Shown in pieces: positions 34,201-64,000 of a DNA stretch of 64,000 nt. The position numbers and the translations under genes are program-made. This stretch comes from Tomocerus qinae (taxonomy: Eukaryota > Arthropoda > Collembola > Entomobryomorpha > Tomoceridae): contig CM034548.1 in assembly GCA_020055645.1 (NCBI GenBank), positions 32,662,201 to 32,726,200 on the forward strand, read 5' to 3'. Each line of letters starts with the position of its first letter. Position 1 is the first letter of the stretch. The notes below the pieces were generated by a model. The model worked only from the letters and a program-made list of their open reading frames with translations, did no database searches and was not told where the DNA came from.

Positions 34201-37200
34201 ATATACAATGACTTCTGTGGCTTGAAGGGTGATTGAATTTTAAAATTCTTCGCTGGGTGTAATGTATTATTAAGGTATACCTCTTTAGCACCTTTAAAAG
34301 TGATAAAATACGGAAAGTGGCAGACAGGTACAAATAAGGAAAGGATCACCGCTTTATGGAGTCAGTTTTATTGCTCTCTGGAAGGAAGTGGGAATTGAGA
34401 AATGATGAGACCATTGAAATACACAAAGTTACACTACACGAAAGGGTTGTAGCGCTGCTCGTATCCAGCCGAGTTAAACTTACTAGTAGGATATAGTAAA
34501 GTGGGAGCACCCCTAATTGGCATACACTTTTTGGCATAAAATATTTTTTTCAAAAACCCTTTTTGGCATACTTTATTGGCATAAATTTATTGAACAAACA
34601 AATAATTAGTCATAATACTCAGTCAAAAATGTGTAATGTATAGCCTGCAGTGTCAATGAAAATACCGTATCAAGAGAAATTATACAAATCAAAGTTTATC
34701 CGCCAAAGTATATATCCACTCCGAATAGCTCATATTAGAACGATTTTTAACAATTTTCAGGCATTTTGTCATATAGCAGAACTTTTTTTTTCTTCTTGTT
34801 CGGAAAGGAAGGGTTTACAAAATTATAGTTGCAATAAGTTATATCAATGAGCAAACATATCTTTGATATTATACGTTGGGGAGGTCGAAAATACAATCAG
34901 GATTCCAAAAATGCGCCACACAAGAAAATCGGCTAAAAACTTTAGGCAAAATTCCAAGAGTTGTAAAGTAAGATTCCTAAAAATGTTAAAATACAAATCT
35001 TTACTATTAGATAAACGTACAGTGGTACATGTACAAATGTCAAATGTCAAACAAGTATAAGTTAACCTAGTACTAGTGGCAGAGTTTAGTTACCACCTAT
35101 AGTTTATGCCAATTAGTGAAACATATTTTTATGCCAATAAGGAGAAAAAAATTATGCCAAAAAGTGTGTTTTTATGCCAAGAAGTGATTTTTTTATTTTA
35201 TGCCAAAAAGTGTATGCCAATTAGGGGGTGAATCAGTAAAGTATGCTGCATTAGCCTGCTATAAAGAGCCTGAATCTACTGTTTAAATATAAATTTTAAT
35301 CCCCAAATAAATTTTTGGGTATGGAAATAATATTGTTTTCTATCTCTTGCTATAATCAAAAATGCCACGAAATAATCATACAGGACATAATTGCCAATTC
35401 ACATTATCAATATCATAATATCTAGCAAAACAGAAAGTTTAGCAGAACAGCATCATATTAAATTCGGAATATCAATATTGCTACACTTAAAGTTAATATC
35501 AAAAACATTTGAAGAATATAATTTACAGAAATACAGAGTTTATAACATGGTTAGGATCTAATTGATAATTCAGAGTCCAAATCGGTGGACATTGGAGGTG
35601 GACAACTGTACGACAATAGACAATATTTAGATTATAAAATATGCAAATATGCATATTTATGGACAACTTTTACCTGTAGGCTGTAGCAACGTAACTGAAA
35701 ATGTAAGCTTTGAATGGAAAGCTTCGTTGTGATATAATTCGTTTCAAGCTGTACAAAGCTTGTATAATAGGCTTATAGAAAGCAATATAATGTTTGCATT
35801 TTGTTTAATATTTAGTGTTTTTATGCATAATTGATTATTGTATATTATTTTATATACTAGTTGCACAGCTCGTTAATCATGGGAAATTGGATTTTCTTGT
35901 CATGGACTATTTGGCCGAGGTAACAATGTCACTGCTAGTAGCTGCAAAATCCAAAAATGAAAATCTTGGATGGTGTCCTGACTTTGCACAAAATATCGGC
36001 CCTCTCTTACCACACGTAAAAAAGCAAGGTATCATATTTCTTTGTCTTAACAAGCAATTTTATACTTACACAACATTATTATTTCTCCCAATTATTTTTA
36101 ATTGAACAATAGCTATCAGTTACCTACGTTACTTAATATTTGTAATAGATACCCAACCATTTTGACATCATTATTTTTATTCCGATGATTGGTCAAATAA
36201 CAAATTTGCGTCATACAAAAGTGATGGCTTCTTTAACTTTAACCAAGCCATTCTACTTCATCTTGGACTATTTACATCTTGATCTTTACTTTACTTTTAC
36301 TGCGTCATTGAACACACAATGCCTAGTATTACTGTCAACAACATTGGAAATGGTATAATAGAAGCTCCCCATTTTTACTTTACATGCATAGAGTAAGCAT
36401 ATCTGTGTCTTATGTTGGTACGAATAAAAATGAACTTTCCTATGAAATGTACCCAGGAGAAAATATTTCACACAGTGAAAGTCCTACGAAAACGAATGCA
36501 TTTAATTTGAAAGACTTGAATCTTGAATTATTTCTCGAACCGAATAACAGTCGGGGATTTCTATTTATTTCTTATTTACTATTGACGGAGGAAGATTAGT
36601 AGAAAGTCCTCTAGAGGAGGAATGGAGATTCCTTCTGAGGATATGTAAATAATTGCTTACATGAGCACAATAAGAACGAAGGCCAAGAATCATCCCTTCT
36701 AAAGTTCTAATAAGTGTATCACGTAACAACAAATACCATATAATGAGTTACGTAAAATAACATTGTGGAAGATAATATTATTTCTTGGTAGTGGGGTATT
36801 CTGAATCGTCCATTCTTTTCCCGAATCATCTGCTATATACAAATATATAGATCATTTGATATCTATACCAATTACTCTTCCAGCTAATGACAACAAAAGG
36901 TACTTGGCTTGATTAATTTCTTGTAGTTCCTCCAGGGATCTCATGCGAAATGGTTAACCAATCCCATGTAGTAAGGTTTATAGGCTTTATAGATCTAAAC
37001 CTTTGTATTCACTGAGTCTAACATAATATATCATGGCCAATTATTTCCACACCATTATTTACACCTTCTTTTGCTGGAGAATCATTTCATTTAATCCATA
37101 TTGAACATAACACACAAACTTACGTATCTAATAAGTTTTCTTTATATATAATTGGTGGCAAGCTTTGCTATATCATTTCTTCGATTATTTTTCGAATTAT

Positions 37201-40200
37201 TTTCCATCTACACTTATCCGACATTTTATCGAGTGTCCATTACCACTTATTACGTAGTACAAATGGTTGAAAGTGGTAATAGATACCCCATAACTCCATG
37301 GACCTGAACCACCGTTCTATCTATTAACAATACTATTATTAAGAATAACTGGATCATTTTGAGTTCAATATTATATCTGTATAGATACTTGATGAATAGT
37401 AGCATCTGGATAAATTTATACGAAAACATTTGTGTAGGCCTAAAAGTGGTGACAAATGCTGGGGGAATGAATCCGACAGCTTGCATGCAAGTGATAATGA
37501 TGGCAGCGGAGAAGATTGGATTGAGTGACCAATTAAAAGTGGCTGTAGTAACGGGAGATGATCTTCTCCACACGAAAGAAAGTATAACTCAAGAGCAATG
37601 CCCAAGTCCGTCTACAATTTCAAGCATAAATGCATACCTTGGGTAAGTGTTTTCTATCTTATAGGACTTCACTTCCGATGGTGAGGTACAAAAGCAGATA
37701 AGTCAGAGTCGACCTTTTATTAGTACCTGCATATGCATATCCTTGTAAATATATACAGATAGGTGTAAATGGTGAAGTTGTTTCAAATAATCACATACAT
37801 TGAAGTCAGTTTATTTTGGTTGAGAAAATGCACGTTGTTGTATGAAACAGGAAAATCAAAGACATTGACATAATTGGTATAGGAGGATGTTGTCTGTCTG
37901 CAAAGTGACTTTTACGTTACTATGCAAATAAATTAATGCTAACTAGATGTAAATTTTAATGTAGCGTGAGGAAGTGAATAGAATATGTTTTATTATTCGT
38001 ATCTAATTTCAGATAGGCGATGTGTATTTTATAAATAATACGATCTAAGCGATAGATAAACACATTTACATGTATAAAATAATGTTTACGCGTTATTCTC
38101 TATTCACTTAGTAAAAGGCTTTAATTTATTCTGGATTTACTACGTATAAGCTATAAAGATTTACAGGTGATTTAGAATGATGACGTGGGCGTGTGGAACT
38201 TGGAACTGTGTTACGTATTATTCTGTTAGTGTCTGTATTTCATTCCAGGATTGTTTAGCCTAGTATGGTGCTGTATAGATAAGCACATCGAGATTGGGTA
38301 TTTGATTTGTATTGGTGTGAGGGTATTTTTAGAATCAGAATTAATAATTACTACATAGGGTGAATTATGTGTTGATCGTAAAAGGATAAAAGAAGAATAA
38401 TAGACGCTAGTAATAATTAAGTTTACTTTTCATGCACTTTAACGGAAAAGTTTTATGGAATTCAGGGCGGGTCCTATCAGCCGAGCACTAGATTTGGGAG
38501 CTGACATAGTTATCACTGGGCGTTGCACGGACTCCGCTCTGGCATTAGGACCCCTTGTGCACAAGGTACTTTAATAACACATCATCTAATACACTTTTTA
38601 TACGATACTCATCTCTCCGTGTTATTTACACCAGTGGAAGGAAAATCAATGTGATTTGTAATAGTAGGCATAAGACAGTCAATATATGGCGTTTTGGAAT
38701 GATTAAGATGTGTACCTATATCCCTGTGATACTTGCAATCCTTATTTGTGGCTAATATGACGATGTGGGTATATCTTCCGGTTACTTCGCAATAAACTTT
38801 CTTGATATCGTCATAGGTGTACAAACAAGGCTTTACTGACTCGCTAAGTAGTACATTCATTAATAATTGCTTGTTATTATGCAAATGAAGGGCTGTAGTA
38901 GACACTTACACAATAAACAAGATGTTCACAAAGCAATGAAACGACGTAGGATGTTGAACGAAATTGATTAATTTCTTACTCATGTTAAATAATAAATGAA
39001 TTTGCCTACTTTATAAATGTCGTAGGAATTGTTGGCATTTATTTTACATTGGTTGTTTATATTTAATCGTATTTCTATTTGATAATCATGCCTCATGGGA
39101 TCTTATTGCCTAATTACGTCGATTGTTAATTGAAGTACATGATGTTTGAGCTGGCGCTGCCTATGCTCAATTAAATACATACATGTAAATTTAAGCATTT
39201 AACCGTCATAGACCGATTTGAATATGAATTACAAATACTATGTAGATTACAGAATATATGCATTAAAACCGATTCAGAAGGTTTCCACTAGGAAAAAGTC
39301 CATGAAAATGTATGTTTTTAACATGTATGAATTTTGTATTAATACTCACAGTACAAATGGTCATGGGATAACTTTGATTTGATGGCTTCTGGAAGTCTAG
39401 CAGGACACTTAATTGAGTGTGGAGCTCAGTCAACTGGAGGAATATTCACTGATTGGGAACTAGTGGATGGATGGGAGAATAATGGTACGTTTCTGTTTGC
39501 TCTAATTGATTATGATGATTTAGCTCACGAAGTAATGGGGAAAGGTTCTGGAACCGCTTCAGATTTTCAGAAAGCAATTGAAAGCAAATACTATATTTAT
39601 TTCCTGATTGTTACATATTCTTTGAAATACAATTTCGACACACTAAAGAGTAAGAGAGCATTGTCAATTTCTCATGATTACTCTCCATTCAATATTTTTT
39701 CATTCACAGTTTAATGATATTTATTCGTCATTTCCTATCGAGTTCAACTTCAGAGTGAATTGTTGCATGTTTATTACTATTTCAATCACCCAAACAGCTA
39801 GATTATTGCTCCGTGAATCTTGTAAGGTGGGTATGATATTTGATGATGTAATTTTGTAGGTTTTCCAATTGCTGTTTGCCAGCCTGATGGAACGTTTCTG
39901 TTGACAAAGCCAGTAGGAACAGGTGGACTCGTAAATAGAGGAACAGTCGGAGAGCAACTTTTGTATGAAATTGACGATCCATGTCGCTATATATTACCCG
40001 ATGTTATTTGTGACTTCTCTAGAGTGAATTTGACTGAGAAAAGTGATGGAGTTTTTGTTGAAGGAGCCAAAGGAATCCCACCGACTTCTTTTTACAAAGC
40101 TGGCAAGTCTGAATGAGATTTCTCATTTAATTCCACTTGACAAAGCAGAATAATACATTATCCTGACACCGAAATTGATCGCCTATCCAATCTGCATCAA

Positions 40201-42586
40201 TCAGTTCAACTGAATAGATATCAATACAGTAGTTAATCTTTTTACATCTTTGTACATGGAGATTTTTGTGAACATTTTTTTTGTCTTAGGAGGGACATTT
40301 CAAGATGGTTGGAAATGCACTGGCGTTTGTCCAATAATTGGTCCAAAAGCAAGAGAAAAGGGACATAAGACTGCCCAAGCTATTATCAAACGCTCCTCTG
40401 CAATTTTCAAGGCGATGAAAATGCCCGACTTTATTCGCACTCATGTACAGATACTAGGCACTGAGGAAGCTTACGGACAAAACGCCAGGTTTACCTATTT
40501 TTATATTTGATACTACTATACTATAGATTACAGTTTTGATCTGATTAAAGTATACTTACTAGATAGTAGCATTTAGTAAATGCGATTTAGACTATGCTGT
40601 GTTTTAATCCGATTTCATAAGCATTATATAATACTACGTTAAGCATCAACAGAATTGCTGAATTTATTTGTATTCGTTGCAAAGCAAACTTTTTAGTGGG
40701 ATTATTTACTTGAAAATTACTTGTGATAGCTTGACTCGTTAGATGAAAGTAAGGTATAGGACAATACAGACAGGACTATGGTTTTTCAATGCACATGTTG
40801 CCGTCTCTAGAGCCGTCCTGTGATCACAGACCGAATTAATGCAATTAATTATAAGGATCTTACCTGATATATTTGTGTATATAAGCAAGGGCAGGTGTAT
40901 TTTGCAATATGCAATTTTTATTAGTGTGACTATAAAAAGTGCTCTGGAAGGTTTAGTAATTAAATTAGTACTCGTTATGAATACAGATTAGTTCCAGTAG
41001 AAATATTTTGCAATGCAGTATAGAAACTTGTCCCATGTTTTTGAATACGTGATAATGCAACAAAGTGTACTGTGAATACAGCCAGATTTTTAATTACAAT
41101 GTTAGTTTTTAATGAGAAAAGTAATGAGATTCATTTGCAGTCAGAGCAAATGCCACGACCTTACAATATGCTATTGCAAAATACTAGAATGTTCTCCCTG
41201 AGATTTAGCGAACTAAGGGATCAATTATTACATACTGCAATCAAGGAGAAGTATGGAAAGATTACCTATATCTACTTTTATACGAAAACATTTCTGTGTT
41301 GCAATGTAGTTGTGAAATATTCTTAACAGGCAAGCAAATTTGGAGAGCCGAGACGCCGTCCTATGGATGTCCGTACACCATTCCGACAAAAAGGCATTGG
41401 AGGTAACTAACTAAATCCACTAATGCAATCTAATCTGCAATTCATAATGATAAGTACGGTAGGAAATCCTGTGCATTTCTTGGAACGTACAATCATCTCA
41501 GAGTTTCTTTTTCATCTGCCGTTTTCTTTCTTTTTCTTCATGTCAGTTTACACAGAACTCTCAGGCTATAAATAGAATCTACTCCTTTAATTTAAAATGG
41601 ATTATAGGAACAGAAGAAATAACGACAAAATAGAATCCATTGTCTTCTATACTCAGATATACATTATAAAGAATTGCCTACACAGATTATGACTACAGAA
41701 AGCTATCTGCTATATGGATGCTTTAGTAAATATCGTTTAGTATTAAATGCTAATAAGAATGCAATTGTATTGACAATTTTGCAAAACTCATTCCTTGAAA
41801 TGATACACAACATTTTAATCTTGAATAGATCTTTGCACGAGAAATAGCATCTGCCGGTACGGGAATGTCTCCAGGCTTGACTGCAGTGGTTTCTGGCCGT
41901 CCGAAGGCATCGCCATTGTTTCGATTCTTCTCTTATCTCTATCCAAAGAATAATCTTGCTGTTAAAATAAAAATGTCCGATGGACACGAAGAATCCTTCG
42001 AACAACCAAACATTACCAAAACGGAATTAGAAATCTTAAACAACGATTACAATCGATCTATTACAAAGACAAGCAATTCTGGAAACTCTACAGGGGGGCG
42101 TACTTATAAGTTAAGCGAATTGGCTTATACCAGAAGTGGAGACAAGGGAAATAATTGCAATATTGGAGTTATGGCACGAAAACCAGAATACTATCCCATT
42201 CTTCTAGAACAACTCACAGAGGAAACAGTTGCCAATTACTTCTCCCACAAGTTTACAAAAGGGCTTAAAGTTGTCAAAAGGTAAATGTTTGCTAGAGATA
42301 TTAAAACAAGCACTATACGTATACCAAATGCTATTAAAGTCAATTTGAACAAACCAAATACGTACTTAAATATTTACTTTATTGATGTGGGCAGATAGGA
42401 CAAAATGTCTAATACTAAAAATCCACTTTTTTATGCAGGTATGAAGTACCCGGGATTCAGGGAATAAATTTCGTGTTAGTAGATTCTTTAGGTGGAGGGG
42501 GAATTGCAGCTTTGAATCCTGATCCACAGGGAAAAGGCTACGGACAAATGCTCGCTGATTTTGAGATTACAAATGTGCCTTTGTAA
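27906..42586 (+). CDS. AtuA-family (acyclic terpene utilisation, DUF1446) protein, probably mitochondrial
   Basis: Ten exons: 27906-28200, 35861-36028, 37438-37642, 38466-38565, 39352-39484, 39860-40102, 40290-40488, 41330-41402, 41829-42280 and 42439-42586 (stop TAA). All phases match and give 671 residues. The AtuA domain (about 84-545) shows [103 protein letters not shown] and [17 protein letters not shown]-terminal AtuA-like ferredoxin-fold domain follows (about 564-670: [20 protein letters not shown]). The founding member is needed for citronellol/geraniol catabolism in Pseudomonas; the biochemical activity and any animal role are not established to my knowledge. The N-terminal 80 residues look like a mitochondrial presequence. 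Introns throughout argue against recent bacterial transfer or contamination. Confidence 0.92.
34495..34502. repeat. Left target-site duplication of the MITE (AGTAAAGT)
   Basis: An 8-bp sequence identical to 35235-35242, each copy directly flanking the element as delimited here. Its presence at both edges supports cut-and-paste insertion. Confidence 0.65.
34503..35234. mobile_element. Non-autonomous DNA transposon (MITE) with inverted termini and 8-bp target duplication
   Basis: The left terminus (34508 on) reads CACCCCTAATTGGCATACAC and then TTTTTGGCATAAAAT. The reverse complement of the right terminus (ending 35230) is the same apart from one extra C. The 8-mer AGTAAAGT occurs just outside both ends (34495-34502 and 35235-35242), as a target-site duplication would. 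Eight-bp duplications are typical of hAT, P and Merlin-type elements, but the terminal bases do not clearly fit one of them. No transposase frame is present in the 732 bp. It sits in intron 1 of the AtuA-family gene. Confidence 0.8.
35235..35242. repeat. Right target-site duplication of the MITE (AGTAAAGT)
   Basis: Second copy of the 8-mer at 34495-34502, just after the right inverted terminus. Confidence 0.65.
40103..40289 (+). other. GC-AG intron in the AtuA-family gene
   Basis: Exon 6 ends TTTTACAAAGCTG and is followed by GCAAGT, the classic GC donor, with acceptor TTGTCTTAG. Using it gives [13 protein letters not shown] in phase 1, matching the family pattern YK-x-x-x-T-x-x-DG. The only nearby GT (GTCTGA) puts the next exon out of frame. 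Confidence 0.8.
41829..42586 (+). CDS. AtuA-family exons 9-10: end of AtuA domain and ferredoxin-fold domain
   Basis: Exon 9 (452 nt) begins [20 protein letters not shown], the strongly conserved end of the AtuA domain, followed by a variable hydrophilic linker (about residues 520-563, SNSGNSTGG). It then enters the C-terminal domain ([17 protein letters not shown]). Exon 10 adds [20 protein letters not shown] and ends DFEITNVPL. In bacteria this small domain is sometimes a separate protein; here it is fused. Confidence 0.92.
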
Positions 42587-42651
42587 ATCTTGTTGGACTG
42601 TCTTAAAATATGATTTTTGTTACCCTGTTATATAACTACTCATTTTGGTCT

Positions 42652-42657
42652 AATAAA
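42652..42657 (+). promoter_or_regulatory. Polyadenylation signal of the AtuA-family gene
   Basis: AATAAA lies 66 nt after the stop codon, with a second copy at 42761-42766. The first is the better candidate because it is closest to the stop. Confidence 0.5.
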
Positions 42658-43681
42658 TATAAGTATATTTGAAAATGTGTGAGGTAAGATGCTCTGATGA
42701 CTGATTTGGTATATTTAAGATGAATTGTAAAGAGAAATAGATATACTTAATAGACACCAAAATAAATTGGTTAAATTATTTATTTGTTTTATCCGATCGA
42801 GCCGACTCGATTGATTTCCGAATATGTGGGTTTCAATATTAAGTTTATCGATATAACTACCTAATTAATTCTATACGTCACATTATAAGTATAGTAGGCA
42901 TCTCTCTGTTGTTTTTACAAGACGATACATATACGAGCACAGTACAATACATTAGTGTAATTTTCGATTCACTTGAGGAATATATAAGAAAATTACAAGG
43001 ACAAAGTTAATACAAGGTATACATAAGTAAATTATAAAGTAAGATGTAAATATTTTTTCAATTCGTCTTTTATGATAATACCACACGCATACATATTCAT
43101 TCTTATTCAGGAAGCTGACCGCTAAACGAAGATGTATATATCGTATTGAATGTAAGTTGCCAAAGATAGTACCACCATATAGTCAACGCAAACACAGAGC
43201 ATCTTTGAATAAGAGAACAGTACTATAGCATGTAAATTACTAATTGTAAGTAAGACCAAAAAGAATTCGCAAGATCATTAAAGGTAGGACGTTTTAAATA
43301 TTCTCTCGTGTCTGTCTACATTCACGGTACCTTAAAGTACACATACAGTTCATTTAAGTAATGTATACGATAAATTAAACATCGACAGTTAATATATATC
43401 ATGTAACAATATTTATTATCTTGTATCTGTTTTAGTACTTACTATTTATCCTTTACTCTATAGGTTCAATATTTTATCAGTAGATATAAAGTATTTGCAT
43501 CCTTGTTTGACCAAGGACAATCTGTATGGCAATATTCTTATAGTTCTTTCAACGGTAAGTAAATGATATTTTGTAGCTACAATACATAACAAAGTAACCA
43601 GAGAATCGAGGAAAAGACAAATTTTAAAATGAATTCTTACACTGGCTTAAAGATATTATAATAGAGCTGCGTAAAGATGAC

Positions 43682-43708
43682 GCTGTCGGGTCGTTTGACC
43701 CGCACAGC
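43682..43708. other. GC-rich hairpin, 11-bp stem
   Basis: GCTGT plus CGGGTC pairs with GACCCG, a one-base C bulge and ACAGC around a GTTT loop. It stands out from the AT-rich surroundings. It lies between the two 3' ends and has no assigned function. Confidence 0.5.
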
Positions 43709-44028
43709 ATGAAGTTGCGAATTCGATTGCTCCCCTGGGTGGTTTCCCTATAGTTTGTATATTACCCTACAGTTTACAAATTACAAATGGAATTTTTCTA
43801 TGCATTAACATTGTTTAGGGCTAACGTACATTTGTCATCAATTTTTTAAAATTTCAGATACAATCAATTGAAATGATACATTGAAAACAGATAAACGGAA
43901 TGAAATTATGAGATTGTTCTCGGAGAGCCCTCCCCTTCCCCTTCACATCAACTTGCACCACTTGTCAGTAGACATCAACTATATTCTGTAATGTTAGTAC
44001 CATTAACACATAACAACAATTTCTCGGA

Positions 44029-44034
44029 TTTATT
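44029..44034 (-). promoter_or_regulatory. Candidate polyadenylation signal of the PRPS gene
   Basis: A minus-strand AATAAA lies about 145 nt after the PRPS stop codon. Other copies lie further downstream. Confidence 0.4.
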
Positions 44035-44177
44035 TCTATGTAACTAATCATGGCAATTTAGATTGAAACAACAGACACAATGATACATTAATTCAAATAT
44101 TATTACGTATCTGCATGTTAAGGGTCTAGGTACATATCAGTTTTTCTTAGTTGTGTTGGTCGAGACAAGAGAGCTCT

Positions 44178-63231
<19,054 letters not shown>

Positions 63232-63462
63232 TCTACCACCTTTGACGAAGACTGCTGGAGACTCCAACTTTGAGCACAACAGACTCCGCGCACGAACTCG
63301 ATCTGCCAACCCTGGCATCACTAAACCTTCTGCTATGGATCCATGCGCTCTTATAGTTCCGTCGTCCAGATTCGGCTCAACCTCCCCGACCTCCTCCTCG
63401 TGCTTTGTACCCCAGCCCAACCAAAAACAAACTCCTAGAGCTGGAATCGATTCGTTTTCTTA
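63232..63462 (-). other. PRPS 5' UTR or in-frame N-terminal extension
   Basis: Upstream of the canonical start the frame stays open to a TAA at 63460-63462. One in-frame ATG at 63318 (G at -3) would add 29 residues, with five Arg/Lys and few acidic residues before the usual start (about [20 protein letters not shown]). Further upstream the frame is acidic and lacks an ATG, so it would need an upstream exon. The base composition is GC-richer than the intergenic DNA, as in exons. It may simply be 5' UTR. Confidence 0.4.
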
Positions 63463-64000
63463 TCAATCTATCAAATACCAACAACAATCTAGACATCAAA
63501 GCAAATAATAATATAAATATAGGATACATATCAGTGCAGACGTGCAGATTGCTCATGCAGATTTAATAGCAATAACCAAATCAACAGAAAATCAATCACA
63601 CTGTTTCATTCTGCTGGATACTACAAACTATACAATTTTAGTACCAACAATAATCATACATAGGGAAATGCTTTTGCCATTGTCCCTATACAACTATGAA
63701 ATAATTCTAGACGAGAAAATTATGCAATTAAAAATGAAAAACACTTAACAGTATTTACAGCTCTCCCTTTATAAGTGATACAGGGACAAACAGAATAGGG
63801 AATTTGAACAAGCAAAAATTTAAATATGTCTAATATTAATCGTTAAAAATAATTTCGTAAGCCAATGATACTTACCAGATTTTTAATGCAGACGAGCCCC
63901 AGTAATATATTGGTATTTCAACTCACAATTATTATTGCTGATATATTTTTACAAAGAAGAACACGTCAACACCATTAAACACACAGTCTACTTCTGTTCT
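63463..64000. other. Upstream flank of the PRPS gene, nothing recognised
   Basis: AT-rich sequence with a 68-codon plus-strand open frame (63542-63748) that shows no motif. It may contain the PRPS promoter or a first-intron segment. Confidence 0.5.

Larger units (their letters stand above)
28201..35860 (+). other. AtuA-family intron 1 (7.7 kb)
   Basis: Donor G/GTGAGT and acceptor TTTTATATACTAG join GDTPTA to [12 protein letters not shown], contiguous in the family. The intron carries the MITE at 34503-35234 and pyrimidine-rich stretches near 28220-28900 and 30240-30800. Open frames within it (longest about 110 codons at 30537-30869) are hydrophobic translations of pyrimidine-rich DNA with no recognised motif. 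No nested gene was found. Confidence 0.7.
42587..44177. other. Convergent intergenic region between the AtuA and PRPS genes
   Basis: It holds the 3' UTRs of two genes that point at each other. A plus-strand AATAAA lies at 42652 and minus-strand AATAAA hexamers at 44029-44034 and further left. A GC-richer island around 43680-43755 contains a strong hairpin (43682-43708). No coding exon was seen. Confidence 0.6.

Noticed and set aside
41072..41326. 84-codon plus-strand frame as an extra AtuA-family exon
   Set aside because: Exons 40290-40488 and 41330-41402 join directly in phase to give [19 protein letters not shown], matching the family, so no exon fits between them.

Overview
The window is nuclear DNA from an animal, most likely an arthropod. 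It is AT-rich, with long non-coding stretches and short coding exons bounded by GT-AG introns. Four multi-exon genes can be assembled exon by exon with matching splice phases. Their products resemble arthropod proteins: an insect-like 318-residue PRPP synthetase, a JIP3/Sunday driver scaffold and a tetraspanin. I cannot name the species. Nothing bacterial, organellar or viral was recognised, and I saw no tRNA or rRNA gene and no CRISPR array.

Layout, left to right. 1-5294: no gene recognised. 5295-8350 (+): a five-exon tetraspanin of 268 residues. 8351-12726: no protein gene; its right part is probably 3' UTR of the next gene. 12727-24635 (-): a JNK-interacting protein 3/4 (Sunday driver) gene with 18 exons, two alternative terminal exons and one probable 54-nt cassette exon. 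24636-27905: divergent intergenic region. 27906-42586 (+): a ten-exon AtuA-family (acyclic terpene utilisation, DUF1446) protein of 671 residues with a mitochondrial-type N-terminus; its 7.7 kb first intron holds a MITE-like transposon with an 8-bp target duplication. 42587-44177: convergent intergenic region. 44178-63231 (-): six exons of ribose-phosphate pyrophosphokinase (318 residues), split by a 15.9 kb intron. 63232-64000: open reading frame or 5' UTR upstream of that gene, then nothing recognised.

The four genes form no operon or known pathway together. The most interesting observations are as follows. (1) The JIP3 gene has two terminal exons in the same phase. Each encodes its own version of the last strand of the C-terminal beta-propeller; one ends there and the other adds a Ser/Pro-rich tail of about 130 residues with ten S/T-P sites. 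(2) An AtuA-family enzyme-like gene, best known from bacterial terpene catabolism, is fully intron-containing here and probably mitochondrial. It uses one GC-AG intron. (3) A 732-bp non-autonomous DNA transposon carries many copies of a TTGGCATA motif, arranged as inverted arrays at its two ends. (4) There is a possible N-terminally extended PRPP synthetase.

All exon boundaries come from reading splice signals, phase and protein family similarity by eye. No alignment, transcript or database search was run.
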